Part shown: piece by piece, positions 1-7,336 of the stretch
How positions within the stretch are numbered: position 1 is the stretch's first letter
Layout: every line of letters starts with the position of its first letter
Origin: Gammaproteobacteria bacterium
GTDB lineage: Bacteria > Pseudomonadota > Gammaproteobacteria > Eutrophobiales > Eutrophobiaceae
DNA length: 18,516 nucleotides
NCBI GenBank assembly: GCA_018676275.1
Contig: JABHFC010000248.1
Coordinates: forward strand, 1 to 18,516
Direction of reading: 5' to 3'
Program-made: the position numbers and the translations under genes
Notes under the pieces: model-generated
Databases searched by the model: none
Told to the model about the DNA's origin: nothing
The model's input: the letters and a program-made list of their open reading frames with translations, nothing else

Positions 1-1
1 A

Positions 2-823
2 GAACGGAGTTTATGCCCGGAGGGGTGCCTGAAGGCGGTCGGTTCAGCCAAACTGGACGCTGAAATATTACTGGCGAGTAGTATGAATACCGATAGAGCA
101 AGTCTGTATGCCTATCCGGAACGAGAGGTGTCAAAAGATCATGCGGCAAACTTTCAGCTCCTGCTAAACAAACGTGTTGATGACTATCCAATTGCCTACC
201 TCATTGGCAACAAAGAATTCTGGTCGCTCGAACTGAAAGTCGATCAGAACACTCTTATTCCTCGCCCGGAAACAGAATGTCTCGTTGAAGCAGCGCTGGA
301 ATACATTCCTGCCAACCGTCAGTATGAGATTCTCGATCTTGGTACAGGTAGTGGCGCCATTGCACTGGCTATTGCCACAGAAAGACCTGAATCAAAAGTA
401 CTGGCAGTTGACCGTAGCCAGGAAGCATTGAATGTAGCCACTGAGAATGCCGACAGGCACAACATAAAGAATGTAGATTTCATGCAGTCAGACTGGTTTT
501 CAGAACTGGCGGGCAAACAATTTGACCTGATTATTTCAAATCCACCATACGTGGAATCTGATGACAAGGGATTTAGTAAGGGGGAAATACGCTACGAACC
601 ACGCCTGGCTCTCGATGGTGGTCATCAGGGTATGCAGGCAATAACCCATCTTATTCCTGCCGCCACACATTTTCTGAAAACAGATGGACGACTAATGCTC
701 GAACATGGCTATCAACAAGCATCGCTGATTCAACATTTATTTAGTGCTAATCATTATAAAGATATTCATAAACAACAAGACTATGCTGGACATGACAGAG
801 TCAGTTTTGCGCAATGGCCATAG
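2..823 (+). CDS. prmC: Peptide chain release factor N5-glutamine methyltransferase PrmC (5' partial)
   Basis: PrmC (HemK) methylates the glutamine of the GGQ motif in release factors RF1 and RF2, using S-adenosylmethionine in the cytoplasm. The first ATG in the window, at 83, is internal. The same frame is open back to base 2 and reads ...SAKLDAEILLASS before it, matching the end of the N-terminal helical domain that precedes 'DRAxLYAYPE' in PrmC, so the true start lies before the window. Counting from the ATG at 83, the class I methyltransferase fold shows LDLGTGSGAIALA near residues 85-97 and the diagnostic NPPY at residues 153-156, which binds the substrate glutamine. The C-terminus appears complete. 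The last 10 bases overlap the next gene. prmC commonly sits between prfA and moeB in gammaproteobacteria, and a moeB-like gene does follow one gene later. Identity is secure; only the N-terminus is missing. Confidence 0.95.
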   Translation, partial: ERSLCPEGCLKAVGSAKLDAEILLASSMNTDRASLYAYPEREVSKDHAANFQLLLNKRVDDYPIAYLIGNKEFWSLELKVDQNTLIPRPETECLVEAALEYIPANRQYEILDLGTGSGAIALAIATERPESKVLAVDRSQEALNVATENADRHNIKNVDFMQSDWFSELAGKQFDLIISNPPYVESDDKGFSKGEIRYEPRLALDGGHQGMQAITHLIPAATHFLKTDGRLMLEHGYQQASLIQHLFSANHYKDIHKQQDYAGHDRVSFAQWP

Positions 824-1233
824 AAGAATTACCTTATTCTGAAATAAGGAAGAAAGTTGTAAGTTTCGATATAGATCTTACTTCTGATGAAAAGAATTTT
901 CTGCGGACATCTCTTTTGGAACTGGAAAGCGTTACAAATATTCAAATTGGAGAACACTTTTTGGAAATCGAATATGAATTTCCAATAACTTGTTTTACCG
1001 ACGTGTGGCAATGTATAAATGATAATTTGAGCGCATCTAATTTTACATTTTTACGAAAACTTAATTATTCATTACTCAGCTTTGCCGAGCATAATGAGAA
1101 AGAGCATCTACTTTATCCTCGTAACTGGCACACTTATGTTGAAGATATTTATATTCACTACTATGAGTATCATCAAAACACTGATAATGACGTGCGCAAA
1201 CAATTATGGCGCCGATACAAGAAAAATTCCTGA
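814..1233 (+). CDS. Uncharacterised 139-residue protein overlapping prmC
   Basis: I do not recognise this protein. Its ATG lies inside the end of prmC (10-base overlap), which suggests translational coupling, and moeB starts 45 bases after its stop. There is no signal peptide or membrane segment. By eye, the first ~75 residues alternate beta-alpha-beta-beta-alpha (FDIDL, an acidic helix, then two strands around IQIGEHFLEIEYEF), loosely like a small ferredoxin-like fold; this is inference only. The C-terminal half is rich in aromatic and charged residues (LLYPRNWHTY, IYIHYYEYH) and ends in a basic WRRYKKNS tail. Codons are visibly AT-richer than in prmC and moeB, which could mean acquisition or relaxed constraint. 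The reading frame is intact, and its tight fit between two conserved genes argues that it is real. Confidence 0.7.
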   Translation: MAIEELPYSEIRKKVVSFDIDLTSDEKNFLRTSLLELESVTNIQIGEHFLEIEYEFPITCFTDVWQCINDNLSASNFTFLRKLNYSLLSFAEHNEKEHLLYPRNWHTYVEDIYIHYYEYHQNTDNDVRKQLWRRYKKNS

Positions 1234-1278
1234 GTATGAACTTACAAGAACTGGCCGACTGGAATATACTCAATAACG

Positions 1279-2037
1279 ATGGATGACGAACAACTATTAC
1301 GTTACAGCCGACAGATGATGCTGCCAGAGATCGATGCAGAGGGGCAGCTTCGCCTGGCCGAAGCGAAGGTTCTTATAATTGGTCTGGGCGGACTGGGATC
1401 TGCAGTCTCAATTTATCTGACAGCCGCTGGTGTTGGTGAATTAGTGTTGGTGGATTTCGACAAAGTAGATCTTTCCAATCTTCAACGTCAGATTGTTCAT
1501 AGTGATAAGGATATTGGGCGACTCAAGGTAGAATCCGCCAGCGATCACCTGCTTGCTCTTAACCCGGGTGTTAAATTATCACTTATTAATCATGTACTGG
1601 AAGGTGAAGAGCTGGAACAACAAGTAGAAGCTGCTGATGTAGTTGTCGATGCCACTGATAATTTCAAGACTCGTTTCGCTATCAATGAAGCTTCCGTAAA
1701 AACCCGCACACCCCTGGTGTCAGGTGCAGCAATTCGGTTCGAAGCCCAGCTTAGTGTTTTTAATCCGGCCGACGATAAATCTCCCTGCTACCGTTGTCTG
1801 TATGGTGACAATGTGACGGTTGAGGAAACCTGTACTGAGAATGGAGTGATGTCCCCCTTACTTGGGATTGTTGGCAGCATTCAGGCTGCAGAAACCATGA
1901 AGCTTATTATGGGAATCGGAAAAACCCTGCAAGGTAAACTGATGCTTATCGATATTCTGAATATGGAATGGCACACCGCGACACTACCACGAAACCCTGA
2001 ATGCCCGGTTTGTTCCGGCCTTTCTGACGAGCAGTAA
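1279..2037 (+). CDS. moeB: MoeB/ThiF-family adenylyltransferase (E1-like)
   Basis: E1-like enzymes of this family adenylate the C-terminal glycine of a small sulfur carrier, MoaD for molybdopterin or ThiS for thiamine, so that it can be charged with sulfur. The 252-residue protein has the nucleotide-binding loop GLGGLG at residues 35-40, the DLSNLQRQ segment with its catalytic arginine near residue 70, the DATDN motif near 125-128, and two zinc-binding CxxC pairs (C170/C173 and C242/C245). C185, in TCTENGVMSPLLG, matches the conserved cysteine of the crossover loop. Length matches MoeB and ThiF without a C-terminal rhodanese domain. Position downstream of prmC favours moeB, as in other gammaproteobacteria, but sequence alone does not fully exclude ThiF, and no moa or thi genes are in the window. 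The start is the ATG at 1279; the spacing suggests co-transcription with the preceding gene. Confidence 0.88.
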   Translation: MDDEQLLRYSRQMMLPEIDAEGQLRLAEAKVLIIGLGGLGSAVSIYLTAAGVGELVLVDFDKVDLSNLQRQIVHSDKDIGRLKVESASDHLLALNPGVKLSLINHVLEGEELEQQVEAADVVVDATDNFKTRFAINEASVKTRTPLVSGAAIRFEAQLSVFNPADDKSPCYRCLYGDNVTVEETCTENGVMSPLLGIVGSIQAAETMKLIMGIGKTLQGKLMLIDILNMEWHTATLPRNPECPVCSGLSDEQ

Positions 2038-2114
2038 TATTGAACTCGAAGCTTGTCCTGAGGTCACTAATATTATTGTATTCCGCGTAATTATGTGAAA
2101 AAAATCAATTCGTT

Positions 2115-2144
2115 TCGATATTAGGGAAAAAATTTTAGTAGAAT
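2115..2144 (+). promoter_or_regulatory. Candidate sigma70 promoter for the TPR-TonB gene
   Basis: TCGATA at 2115-2120 (4 of 6 matches to TTGACA) and TAGAAT at 2139-2144 (5 of 6 to TATAAT) are separated by 18 bases in an AT-rich region. This would place transcription start near 2151 and give a leader of about 90 bases that includes the hairpin at 2175-2210. It is a weak match found by eye. Confidence 0.3.
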
Positions 2145-2174
2145 CTCTCTCAAAGAAACATCTCCATGAGTGTT

Positions 2175-2210
2175 CCTTGTAACAGGATAATCAATATTAT
2201 TTTTACAAGG
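2175..2210 (+). repeat. Nested inverted repeat (leader hairpin) upstream of the TPR-TonB gene
   Basis: CCTTGTAA at 2175-2182 is perfectly complementary to TTACAAGG at 2203-2210. Inside it, ATAAT (2187-2191) pairs with ATTAT (2196-2200) around a CAAT loop. The two stems are separated by CAGG on one side and TT on the other. The structure ends 29 bases before the ATG at 2240, leaving the AGGGTG ribosome-binding site free. It could be a leader hairpin, a symmetric protein-binding site, or a weak terminator for moeB. The stem is AT-rich and only a short CTGCTTTT follows, so a strong intrinsic terminator is unlikely. Confidence 0.5.
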
Positions 2211-2239
2211 CTGCTTTTAATCAAGATTAGGGTGAAAAA

Positions 2240-3361
2240 ATGCGTTTATTTACTATCAGTTTCATTGCAATAGCATGTTTGTTTTCAGGTCTGAATACAA
2301 TTTCAGCACAGGAAGTATCCAACGATTTCAGCAAAACCTATAAAGCCTATAACAACGCCTACTCGCGAGGAAATTATCCAAGGGCTGCAGAACTGGCGCA
2401 AAAATCTCTTGAGATGGCAAAAAAGGAACTCGGTCCTGAGCATGAAAAAGTTGCCATTATGGAAATCAATCTTGCTCATGTTCTGATTATCGTCAGAAAA
2501 ATTGATGAAGCAGAAAAGATCCTGGCATCCGCCCGTAAAAAAATACTCAAAAAACACGGTGCAGATCATAACAGTATGTTAACGATTCATGAGGATCAGG
2601 CAAAAATATACGCAAGCAAGAAAGAACTTGATAAATCCCGTAAGGAACTCGATAAAGCTATTGCTATTATCACAAAGAAAAGCGGTGCAGATGATCCGGA
2701 AATTGCTAATTATTTGATCCAGCAGGGCAGCATTGACGTTGCCTTGAACAAGCCAGAGCTTGCTCAACAGGATTATGAAAAGGCACTGGCTATATTGGAA
2801 AAAAAGTACGGCAAAAACTCTGTCGGCACAGCAACCACTATATCCGCATTAGGTGATGTGGAAATGATGAAGAAAGATTTTGTCAAAGCAGAAGAATATT
2901 ATAAAACCACGTTGAAGATATTTGACGATAATCTGGTTGAGGATGATCCGGTACTATTGAATGCACATGCAAGAATGGCGAAGATATTTATCGCCATGCG
3001 CGATGATCGATTCATGAGTCATGCTGATAAAGTAATTAAATTCCTTCCAGATGAAGAAGGAGAAGCCAAACCTCTTTTTATACTGCAACCCCAGTACCCG
3101 GTTTTCAAAGACGGCACCAAACCTCAGGGTTGGGTGTTAGTTCAGTTTGACTTAAGCACCTCGGGCAACGTAGAAAATTTAAAAGTTGTCGAATCACTTC
3201 CGGGAAAACTTTTTGACAAAGTTACCACTGATTCCGCAATTAAATGGAGATTTAAACCCAAAGTTAAAGACGGCAAAAGAGTCAAACAGAAAAATACCCG
3301 GGCACGACTGGTATTTACTAAAGATAATATTGAAGTCCATATCGGTGAAATGAAAATATAG
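2240..3361 (+). CDS. Secreted TPR protein with C-terminal TonB domain
   Basis: This 373-residue protein starts with a Sec-type signal peptide (hydrophobic core at about residues 5-19, likely cleavage after SA at residue 23), so it should be periplasmic. Residues ~30-260 form tetratricopeptide repeats of the long, roughly 42-residue, kinesin-light-chain style (for example ARGNYPRAAELAQKSLEMAK-like units near 42-61, then 86-103, 128-145, 170-187 and 213-230). Residues ~280-362 match the TonB C-terminal domain: QPQYP, GWVLVQFDLSTSGNVENL, then AIKWRFKPK. It lacks the N-terminal anchor and proline-rich linker of classical TonB, so it probably does not transduce energy and may instead be a protein-binding periplasmic scaffold. 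The start is supported by AGGGTG just upstream of the ATG. It appears to be a single-gene unit, convergent with the CPBP protease gene. Confidence 0.8.
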   Translation: MRLFTISFIAIACLFSGLNTISAQEVSNDFSKTYKAYNNAYSRGNYPRAAELAQKSLEMAKKELGPEHEKVAIMEINLAHVLIIVRKIDEAEKILASARKKILKKHGADHNSMLTIHEDQAKIYASKKELDKSRKELDKAIAIITKKSGADDPEIANYLIQQGSIDVALNKPELAQQDYEKALAILEKKYGKNSVGTATTISALGDVEMMKKDFVKAEEYYKTTLKIFDDNLVEDDPVLLNAHARMAKIFIAMRDDRFMSHADKVIKFLPDEEGEAKPLFILQPQYPVFKDGTKPQGWVLVQFDLSTSGNVENLKVVESLPGKLFDKVTTDSAIKWRFKPKVKDGKRVKQKNTRARLVFTKDNIEVHIGEMKI

Positions 3362-3389
3362 AGAAACGATTGAACTCACGGACATCTCG

Positions 3390-4241
3390 TCAGGGTCGTC
3401 CGCTGCTATGAATTGATTGCGGAATCACCTCGGTAACACTCCACTCTCTATTGAACATAACTTTTCGATTGAAGCAAACAACGAGAAGCGCCGCGACCAC
3501 AAAAAAAATAGTGTCATACGGCTGTGCATCAGGCCACACGGGATTAATAAGTTGAAAATGCATTAGTGCAGGGAGCAGTATACTGCCTCGCGAGGCATTG
3601 AACAGCTGAGTCACGATCACGCTGACGGCTACCGAACCGATAAAAAATGGAGTGAACGACCAGGCGCTTTGCGGCGTCCCACTCAACAGGAATGCTGGAA
3701 AGTGCCATACTCCCCAAATAGAACCAAGAATCATCCCTGCCCAAAACGGCGTGAATTTACGCTGTAGTAGAGGCAAGGCCAGCCCGCGCCAACCAAACTC
3801 TTCGACAGGACCTTTGATGGCCATAAATAGCAATGCAGCAACAAGTGTTTGAGCCGAAGAGAACGGGAATGCTTCAGTGAAAAGGTTTCCTTTCAACGCA
3901 GACCCGCCGAAGAAGAGCAGCGGAATACCGATAATCAAAAAGGCATACCAGGCAAGAGAGCCGCGCCAAAGGAGTAACCTAGCCAGATAACGACGAAAAC
4001 CTTCAACACCACCATAATAGATGACAAGGATAAAAGCAGAGATTGCAGGTGCATACACCGCTAAATAGAAAAGTGGATGTTGTCCGGTCAACTGGCCAAA
4101 TAGCAAAGTCATTTGCTCCGGGAGTAGAACGAACAAGGCAATGATTCCCCAGGCCAGACCGAAAGTGATAAGTAGAAATGGCAACAGAGAGATCAAAGGA
4201 ACTTGAGGACTGTTGACGCCTGATGAGTCTGTAATCATCAC
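3390..4241 (-). CDS. CPBP-family intramembrane metalloprotease
   Basis: This is a multi-pass membrane protein of 283 residues with the motifs of the CPBP (CAAX protease and bacteriocin-processing, 'Abi') family: EEFGWRG with the catalytic glutamate pair at 147-148, WHFP with His180 in GVWHFPAFLLSG, and a third-motif histidine, His228, in LMHFQ. These residues form the active site in related Rce1-type proteases. Hydrophobic segments lie near residues 15-40, 58-76, 98-113, 131-142, 166-184, 198-215 and 244-257. Bacterial members have varied roles, including protection from bacteriocins and processing of membrane proteins; no substrate can be named here. GTG at 4241 and ATG at 4238 are adjacent possible starts, and an AGGG lies 5 to 8 bases upstream. 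It stands apart from its neighbours, with 165 bases before it and a convergent gene after it. Confidence 0.85.
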   Translation of the reverse strand: MMITDSSGVNSPQVPLISLLPFLLITFGLAWGIIALFVLLPEQMTLLFGQLTGQHPLFYLAVYAPAISAFILVIYYGGVEGFRRYLARLLLWRGSLAWYAFLIIGIPLLFFGGSALKGNLFTEAFPFSSAQTLVAALLFMAIKGPVEEFGWRGLALPLLQRKFTPFWAGMILGSIWGVWHFPAFLLSGTPQSAWSFTPFFIGSVAVSVIVTQLFNASRGSILLPALMHFQLINPVWPDAQPYDTIFFVVAALLVVCFNRKVMFNREWSVTEVIPQSIHSSGRP

Positions 4242-4406
4242 AGATGCCCTTTTATGTGTGAATCTATAGGATGCATATGAGCAGTGAGCGTTTTATATTG
4301 CGAGGTTTGTTGCTTTACCTTAAATATTGGGTGCGTGGAAAAGTACGGTTTATTTATTCCATTTTCAATTGTTTATAAATTGAGATGGAATTTTGCTAGT
4401 GCTCAT

Positions 4407-5018
4407 TTATTTAGCCACGCCATGATAGAAAAAGTTCAGGGGTTTCGGACCCGGTTTATATTGTGAGTCCACTCTTTGGATTTTGAATCCGGATTTTTCT
4501 ATCAAATCAGGAATTGGTCGGTTTAAATTACACCCCCCCGCAAACTTGTTCCAGTAAGGATTAATCCTGTCCTGCCAGAGTTGTATATTCTTATCCGGTG
4601 CCTTGCCATGTTCGCAAAACACCAGTTCGCCATCCGGCTTTAGTACCCGACGCATCTGTTCCAGTGCCTTTCCCCAATCAGGAATCGTACAAAGGGTAAA
4701 TGTCAGTAGCACTGTATCAACACTGTTATCGTCGAGCGGAATTTCTTCGCCGGGTAAATCCAGCAGTTCTACATTGAAAGGTGCCTTGCTGATATTTGAT
4801 TGCGCCTTATCTCGCATACCTTCCGAAGGCTCCAGGCCCCAGACCATATCTACATGATCCTTGTTATAGTAGGGAATATTCAGTCCCGGCCCCATACCCA
4901 CTTCCAGTACCCTGCCCCTGGCCAGGGGTACAACAAGCTCGCGTTGTTCACGAATTGCTTTCATGCCACATGCAAAATTTATTATGTGTGGTAAACAATG
5001 TTTTTCGTAAAAACTCAT
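4407..5018 (-). CDS. Class I SAM-dependent methyltransferase, METTL7-like
   Basis: A 203-residue cytoplasmic methyltransferase. Motif I, VLEVGMGPG, is at residues 37-45 and binds S-adenosylmethionine. An acidic residue follows at the end of the second strand (GLEPSEGM, near 61-68). The LDLPGEEIPLDDNSVDTV and LLTFTLCTIPD segments correspond to motifs II and III, followed by VLKPDGELVFCEH. The C-terminal section, with WQDRINPYW and GGCNLNRPI, resembles the METTL7 (thiol S-methyltransferase-like) branch of Methyltransf_11 proteins, where 'GCNLTR' is typical. The substrate is unknown, and similarity to UbiE-type enzymes is only general. An AAGGAGAGGAC sequence directly before the ATG is a strong ribosome-binding site. 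It begins 29 bases after queC and is probably co-transcribed with it, though nothing links it functionally to queuosine. Confidence 0.82.
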   Translation of the reverse strand: MSFYEKHCLPHIINFACGMKAIREQRELVVPLARGRVLEVGMGPGLNIPYYNKDHVDMVWGLEPSEGMRDKAQSNISKAPFNVELLDLPGEEIPLDDNSVDTVLLTFTLCTIPDWGKALEQMRRVLKPDGELVFCEHGKAPDKNIQLWQDRINPYWNKFAGGCNLNRPIPDLIEKSGFKIQRVDSQYKPGPKPLNFFYHGVAK

Positions 5019-5047
5019 GTCCTCTCCTTACACCAAATAATATTTAC

Positions 5048-5713
5048 TTACTGGTATCTCGTGGGGTCACTTACATCTGCAGCAACAAATCCTTCTTTTC
5101 TTAAACGACAGGAATCGCAAACACCACAGGCTTCACCACTGTCGTTAGCCTGATAGCAGGAGACAGTTTGTGAATAATCCACATCAAGCTCTAGCCCACG
5201 TTGAATTATTTCTGCCTTGCCAAGATCTATTAATGGCGTATGAATTTTAATTTCACGACCTTCAACTCCAATTTTGGTTGCTAGCCTGGCTGTTTGTTGA
5301 AAAGAAGCAATATACTCAGAACGACAATCAGGATAACCGGAATAATCGACTGCGTTGACACCAATGAATATATCCTGTGCATTTAGCACTTCTGCATAAG
5401 CTAGTGCAAAGGACAGGAAGATAGTGTTTCTTGCTGGCACATAAGTAACTGGTACACCCTGTTGTTCCTGTTCTGGAATGGCAATCGTTGTATCAGTCAA
5501 TGCAGACCCACCAAGTTGGGCAAGATCTATGCTGATAATTTTATGATCTTTTACCTTGAATTTCTTTGCCAGACTTTTTGCGGCGTCAAGCTCGACCAGG
5601 CTACGTTGCCCATAAGCAAAACTCATTGCATAACAATCACAACTTTGCTGCGAAGCAATTGCCAATACTGTGGCTGAATCGAGACCGCCGGAAAGTAGAA
5701 TTACGGCTTTCAA
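5048..5713 (-). CDS. queC: 7-cyano-7-deazaguanine synthase QueC
   Basis: QueC converts 7-carboxy-7-deazaguanine to preQ0 with ATP and ammonia, in the pathway to queuosine in tRNA. The 221-residue protein opens with the PP-loop ATP-pyrophosphatase motif SGGLDS (residues 8-13) and ends with a four-cysteine zinc site (C186, C196, C199, C202). YVPARNTIFLS and GVNAVDYSGYPDCR are typical of the family. The start is a TTG at 5713: no ATG or GTG lies in frame between it and the in-frame stop at 5744-5746, and the resulting N-terminus MKAVILLSGG is normal length for QueC. Only a weak GGTAAG serves as a ribosome-binding site, and it lies inside a hairpin. QueC follows cpoB, but the often adjacent queE is absent from this window. 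Confidence 0.95.
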   Translation of the reverse strand: MKAVILLSGGLDSATVLAIASQQSCDCYAMSFAYGQRSLVELDAAKSLAKKFKVKDHKIISIDLAQLGGSALTDTTIAIPEQEQQGVPVTYVPARNTIFLSFALAYAEVLNAQDIFIGVNAVDYSGYPDCRSEYIASFQQTARLATKIGVEGREIKIHTPLIDLGKAEIIQRGLELDVDYSQTVSCYQANDSGEACGVCDSCRLRKEGFVAADVSDPTRYQ

Positions 5714-5716
5714 TTG

Positions 5717-5745
5717 AAACTTACCAGTTGCTTGCCTGGTAATTT
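5717..5745 (-). promoter_or_regulatory. Hairpin directly upstream of the queC TTG start
   Basis: Read on the minus strand, TTACCAG (5742-5736) pairs perfectly with CTGGTAA (5727-5721) around an 8-base loop GCAAGCAA. Three further A-T pairs (5743-5745 with 5717-5719) follow after a single bulged G. The stem ends 3 bases before the TTG start codon and includes the only Shine-Dalgarno-like sequence, GGTAAG. It could limit translation initiation. It does not resemble a known preQ1 riboswitch consensus. It is not followed by a U-run on the queC strand. Confidence 0.5.
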
Positions 5746-5787
5746 ACTGTAGATGAGTGGCATACCTTGTGAATAGCATGATGCGAA

Positions 5788-6777
5788 TTAATTCGGTACA
5801 TTTGCTTCCGTATTTTGTTGTTCGCTTTGCGCAATCTTTTTCAGACGTTCTTCCGCTAAGCGTGCCGCGGTAGTACCAGGATGTTGTTGTTTAAGTTTTT
5901 CCAAACGAACAACTGCCTCATCAAGTTGACCCAGCTCATGATAACAAAAGCCTATCTTTAAAAGGGAATGTGTCAGTTTTTTGCTATCAGGGTAGTTTTC
6001 CAGAAGCTTATTATATTCTTCCAATGCCGGTTCAAATTGACGTGTTACATAAAATGCTTCTCCAAGCCAGTACTGTGCATTATCTGAATATTCACTCTGT
6101 GGATTGCTCAGCAAAAATTCTCTGAAAGCCTTTATCGCCTGTTCATATTGCGATTGCTTCAACAATTTAAATGCCTGTTGGTATTGCGCCCTGATTTGTA
6201 CGGGGTCCAGTTCTGTGCTGGCTTCCATCGGAATCAGCGTTGCATCTTCGACAGTGTTGTCAGACTGTGGAGCAGTTTCGCTAACTTGTTCCGTTCTCGT
6301 CACTTCAACAGGAGTGTTTACCCTCTCAGTCTCAATCACTTCAACCATCAAAGAGTTATCAGATTGCTGTGTAATTGTTGTCGCACTTATATCACTTCCT
6401 ATTGGTTCCAGCGTTTGCAGCGGCGGAGAATTATCATCAAAATTATCTATCATGATGATATCGGCGGTTTGCACATTTTCAGCAACACCACCTCTTTCCA
6501 GAGTCTGTAAACGTTGATCAATATCTGTGTATAAATCCCGTTGCCGTTTTTTCAATTGCTCCAATGTATGGTTCTGAAATTCTATTTCACCCTGCAAAGA
6601 ACTCAGCTCCTGTTGCGCTGCCTCGATTTGCTGCAACATATCCAGTAAGCCCTGGCTTTGTAACAAGCGTTCAAGGCGTTCAAGGCGTTGCATTACATCA
6701 ACATCAGCACTTTGTGCCGGTGCACTTAGCATCATGGTGAAACAAAGGCTGGCAAGCAGAGTTGATAATAACTTCAC
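5788..6777 (-). CDS. cpoB: Cell division coordinator CpoB (YbgF)
   Basis: CpoB is a periplasmic protein that links peptidoglycan synthesis by PBP1b to Tol-driven outer-membrane constriction, and it binds TolA. The 329-residue sequence has a signal peptide ending near QSA (residues 22-24), then a heptad-rich trimerising coiled coil at about 28-95 with many Leu, Gln and Glu residues. A variable Thr/Glu/Asp-rich linker follows to about 190, then three tetratricopeptide repeats to about 315 (for example SQYEQAIKAFREFL, then AQYWLGEAFYV). The start is a GTG at 6777: an AAGGA ribosome-binding site 8 bases upstream overlaps the pal stop codon (TAAGGA), so translation is probably coupled to pal. The linker is longer than in E. 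coli CpoB, which accounts for the extra length. It is the last tol-pal gene. Confidence 0.93.
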   Translation of the reverse strand: MKLLSTLLASLCFTMMLSAPAQSADVDVMQRLERLERLLQSQGLLDMLQQIEAAQQELSSLQGEIEFQNHTLEQLKKRQRDLYTDIDQRLQTLERGGVAENVQTADIIMIDNFDDNSPPLQTLEPIGSDISATTITQQSDNSLMVEVIETERVNTPVEVTRTEQVSETAPQSDNTVEDATLIPMEASTELDPVQIRAQYQQAFKLLKQSQYEQAIKAFREFLLSNPQSEYSDNAQYWLGEAFYVTRQFEPALEEYNKLLENYPDSKKLTHSLLKIGFCYHELGQLDEAVVRLEKLKQQHPGTTAARLAEERLKKIAQSEQQNTEANVPN

Positions 6778-6787
6778 AATATTTTCC

Positions 6788-7336
6788 TTAGTATACGATC
6801 TCTACACGTCGATTCTGGCTCCATGCAAAATCATCATGTTCTTCCGAAACAGGTCTTTCCTCACCATAACTTGTTGCTCTTATTTGTGATGAGGGAACAC
6901 CCAGTAATGTCATTTGTCTTTTTACGGTTTGTGAACGACGTTCACCCAGTGCCAGATTATATTCACGTGAACCGCGCTCGTCAGCATGTCCTTCAAGAGC
7001 AACAATGACGTTGGGGTTAGCAATCAAAAATGCGGAGTGAGCTTCTATCGTGTCACGAAACTGCGATTGAATTTCACTACTGTCATAATCAAAGTAGATA
7101 ATTCGCACTGACAAAGGGCTCTGTGGATCATCCAGCGCGGTCATGCTGGTATCTCCTTCAGCGCCGACACCATAAGTTCTTGTACTACCGGCATCAGAAC
7201 CAGATCCGCTAGTATCGCTACCAGATGCTGAGCCTTTGTCTTCTACTGTAGCTGAGCCTGAATCATCCTTTGTATTGGTCGTACAGCCCGAAAACAAAGC
7301 AATCATTAATATTATCAAGACGTGTTTGTACGTCAT
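6788..7336 (-). CDS. pal: Peptidoglycan-associated lipoprotein Pal
   Basis: Pal is an outer-membrane lipoprotein that binds peptidoglycan and TolB, keeping the outer membrane attached to the wall at the division site. I choose the ATG at 7336 (182 residues) over the longer reading from 7375: AAAGGAG stands 9 bases upstream, and the protein then begins directly with a lipoprotein signal ending FSGC, making Cys18 the lipidated residue. A Ser/Gly/Asp-rich flexible linker covers about residues 20-50. The OmpA-like C-terminal domain follows from about 75, with IIYFDYDSSEI, the peptidoglycan-binding GHADERGSREYN (the Asp and Arg contact diaminopimelate) and the terminal NRRVEIVY. It lies between tolB and cpoB, the standard order. 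Length and motifs are fully typical. Confidence 0.95.
   Translation of the reverse strand: MTYKHVLIILMIALFSGCTTNTKDDSGSATVEDKGSASGSDTSGSGSDAGSTRTYGVGAEGDTSMTALDDPQSPLSVRIIYFDYDSSEIQSQFRDTIEAHSAFLIANPNVIVALEGHADERGSREYNLALGERRSQTVKRQMTLLGVPSSQIRATSYGEERPVSEEHDDFAWSQNRRVEIVY

Noticed and set aside
83..823. prmC starting at the ATG at 83
   Set aside because: The frame is open upstream to base 2 and encodes the conserved SAKLDAEILLA segment of PrmC, so this ATG is internal.
4284..4466. 60-codon plus-strand frame between the CPBP protease and methyltransferase genes
   Set aside because: It overlaps the 3' end of the methyltransferase gene on the opposite strand and has no recognisable features.
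6104..6517. 137-codon plus-strand open frame opposite cpoB
   Set aside because: It is the antisense of the Thr/Ser/Glu-rich CpoB linker. Its Ser/Val/Cys-rich content is the expected complement, and CpoB is the well-supported gene.
6658..6690. Short tandem repeat of GTTCAAGGC
   Set aside because: It encodes the LERLERL heptad pattern of the CpoB coiled coil and needs no other explanation.
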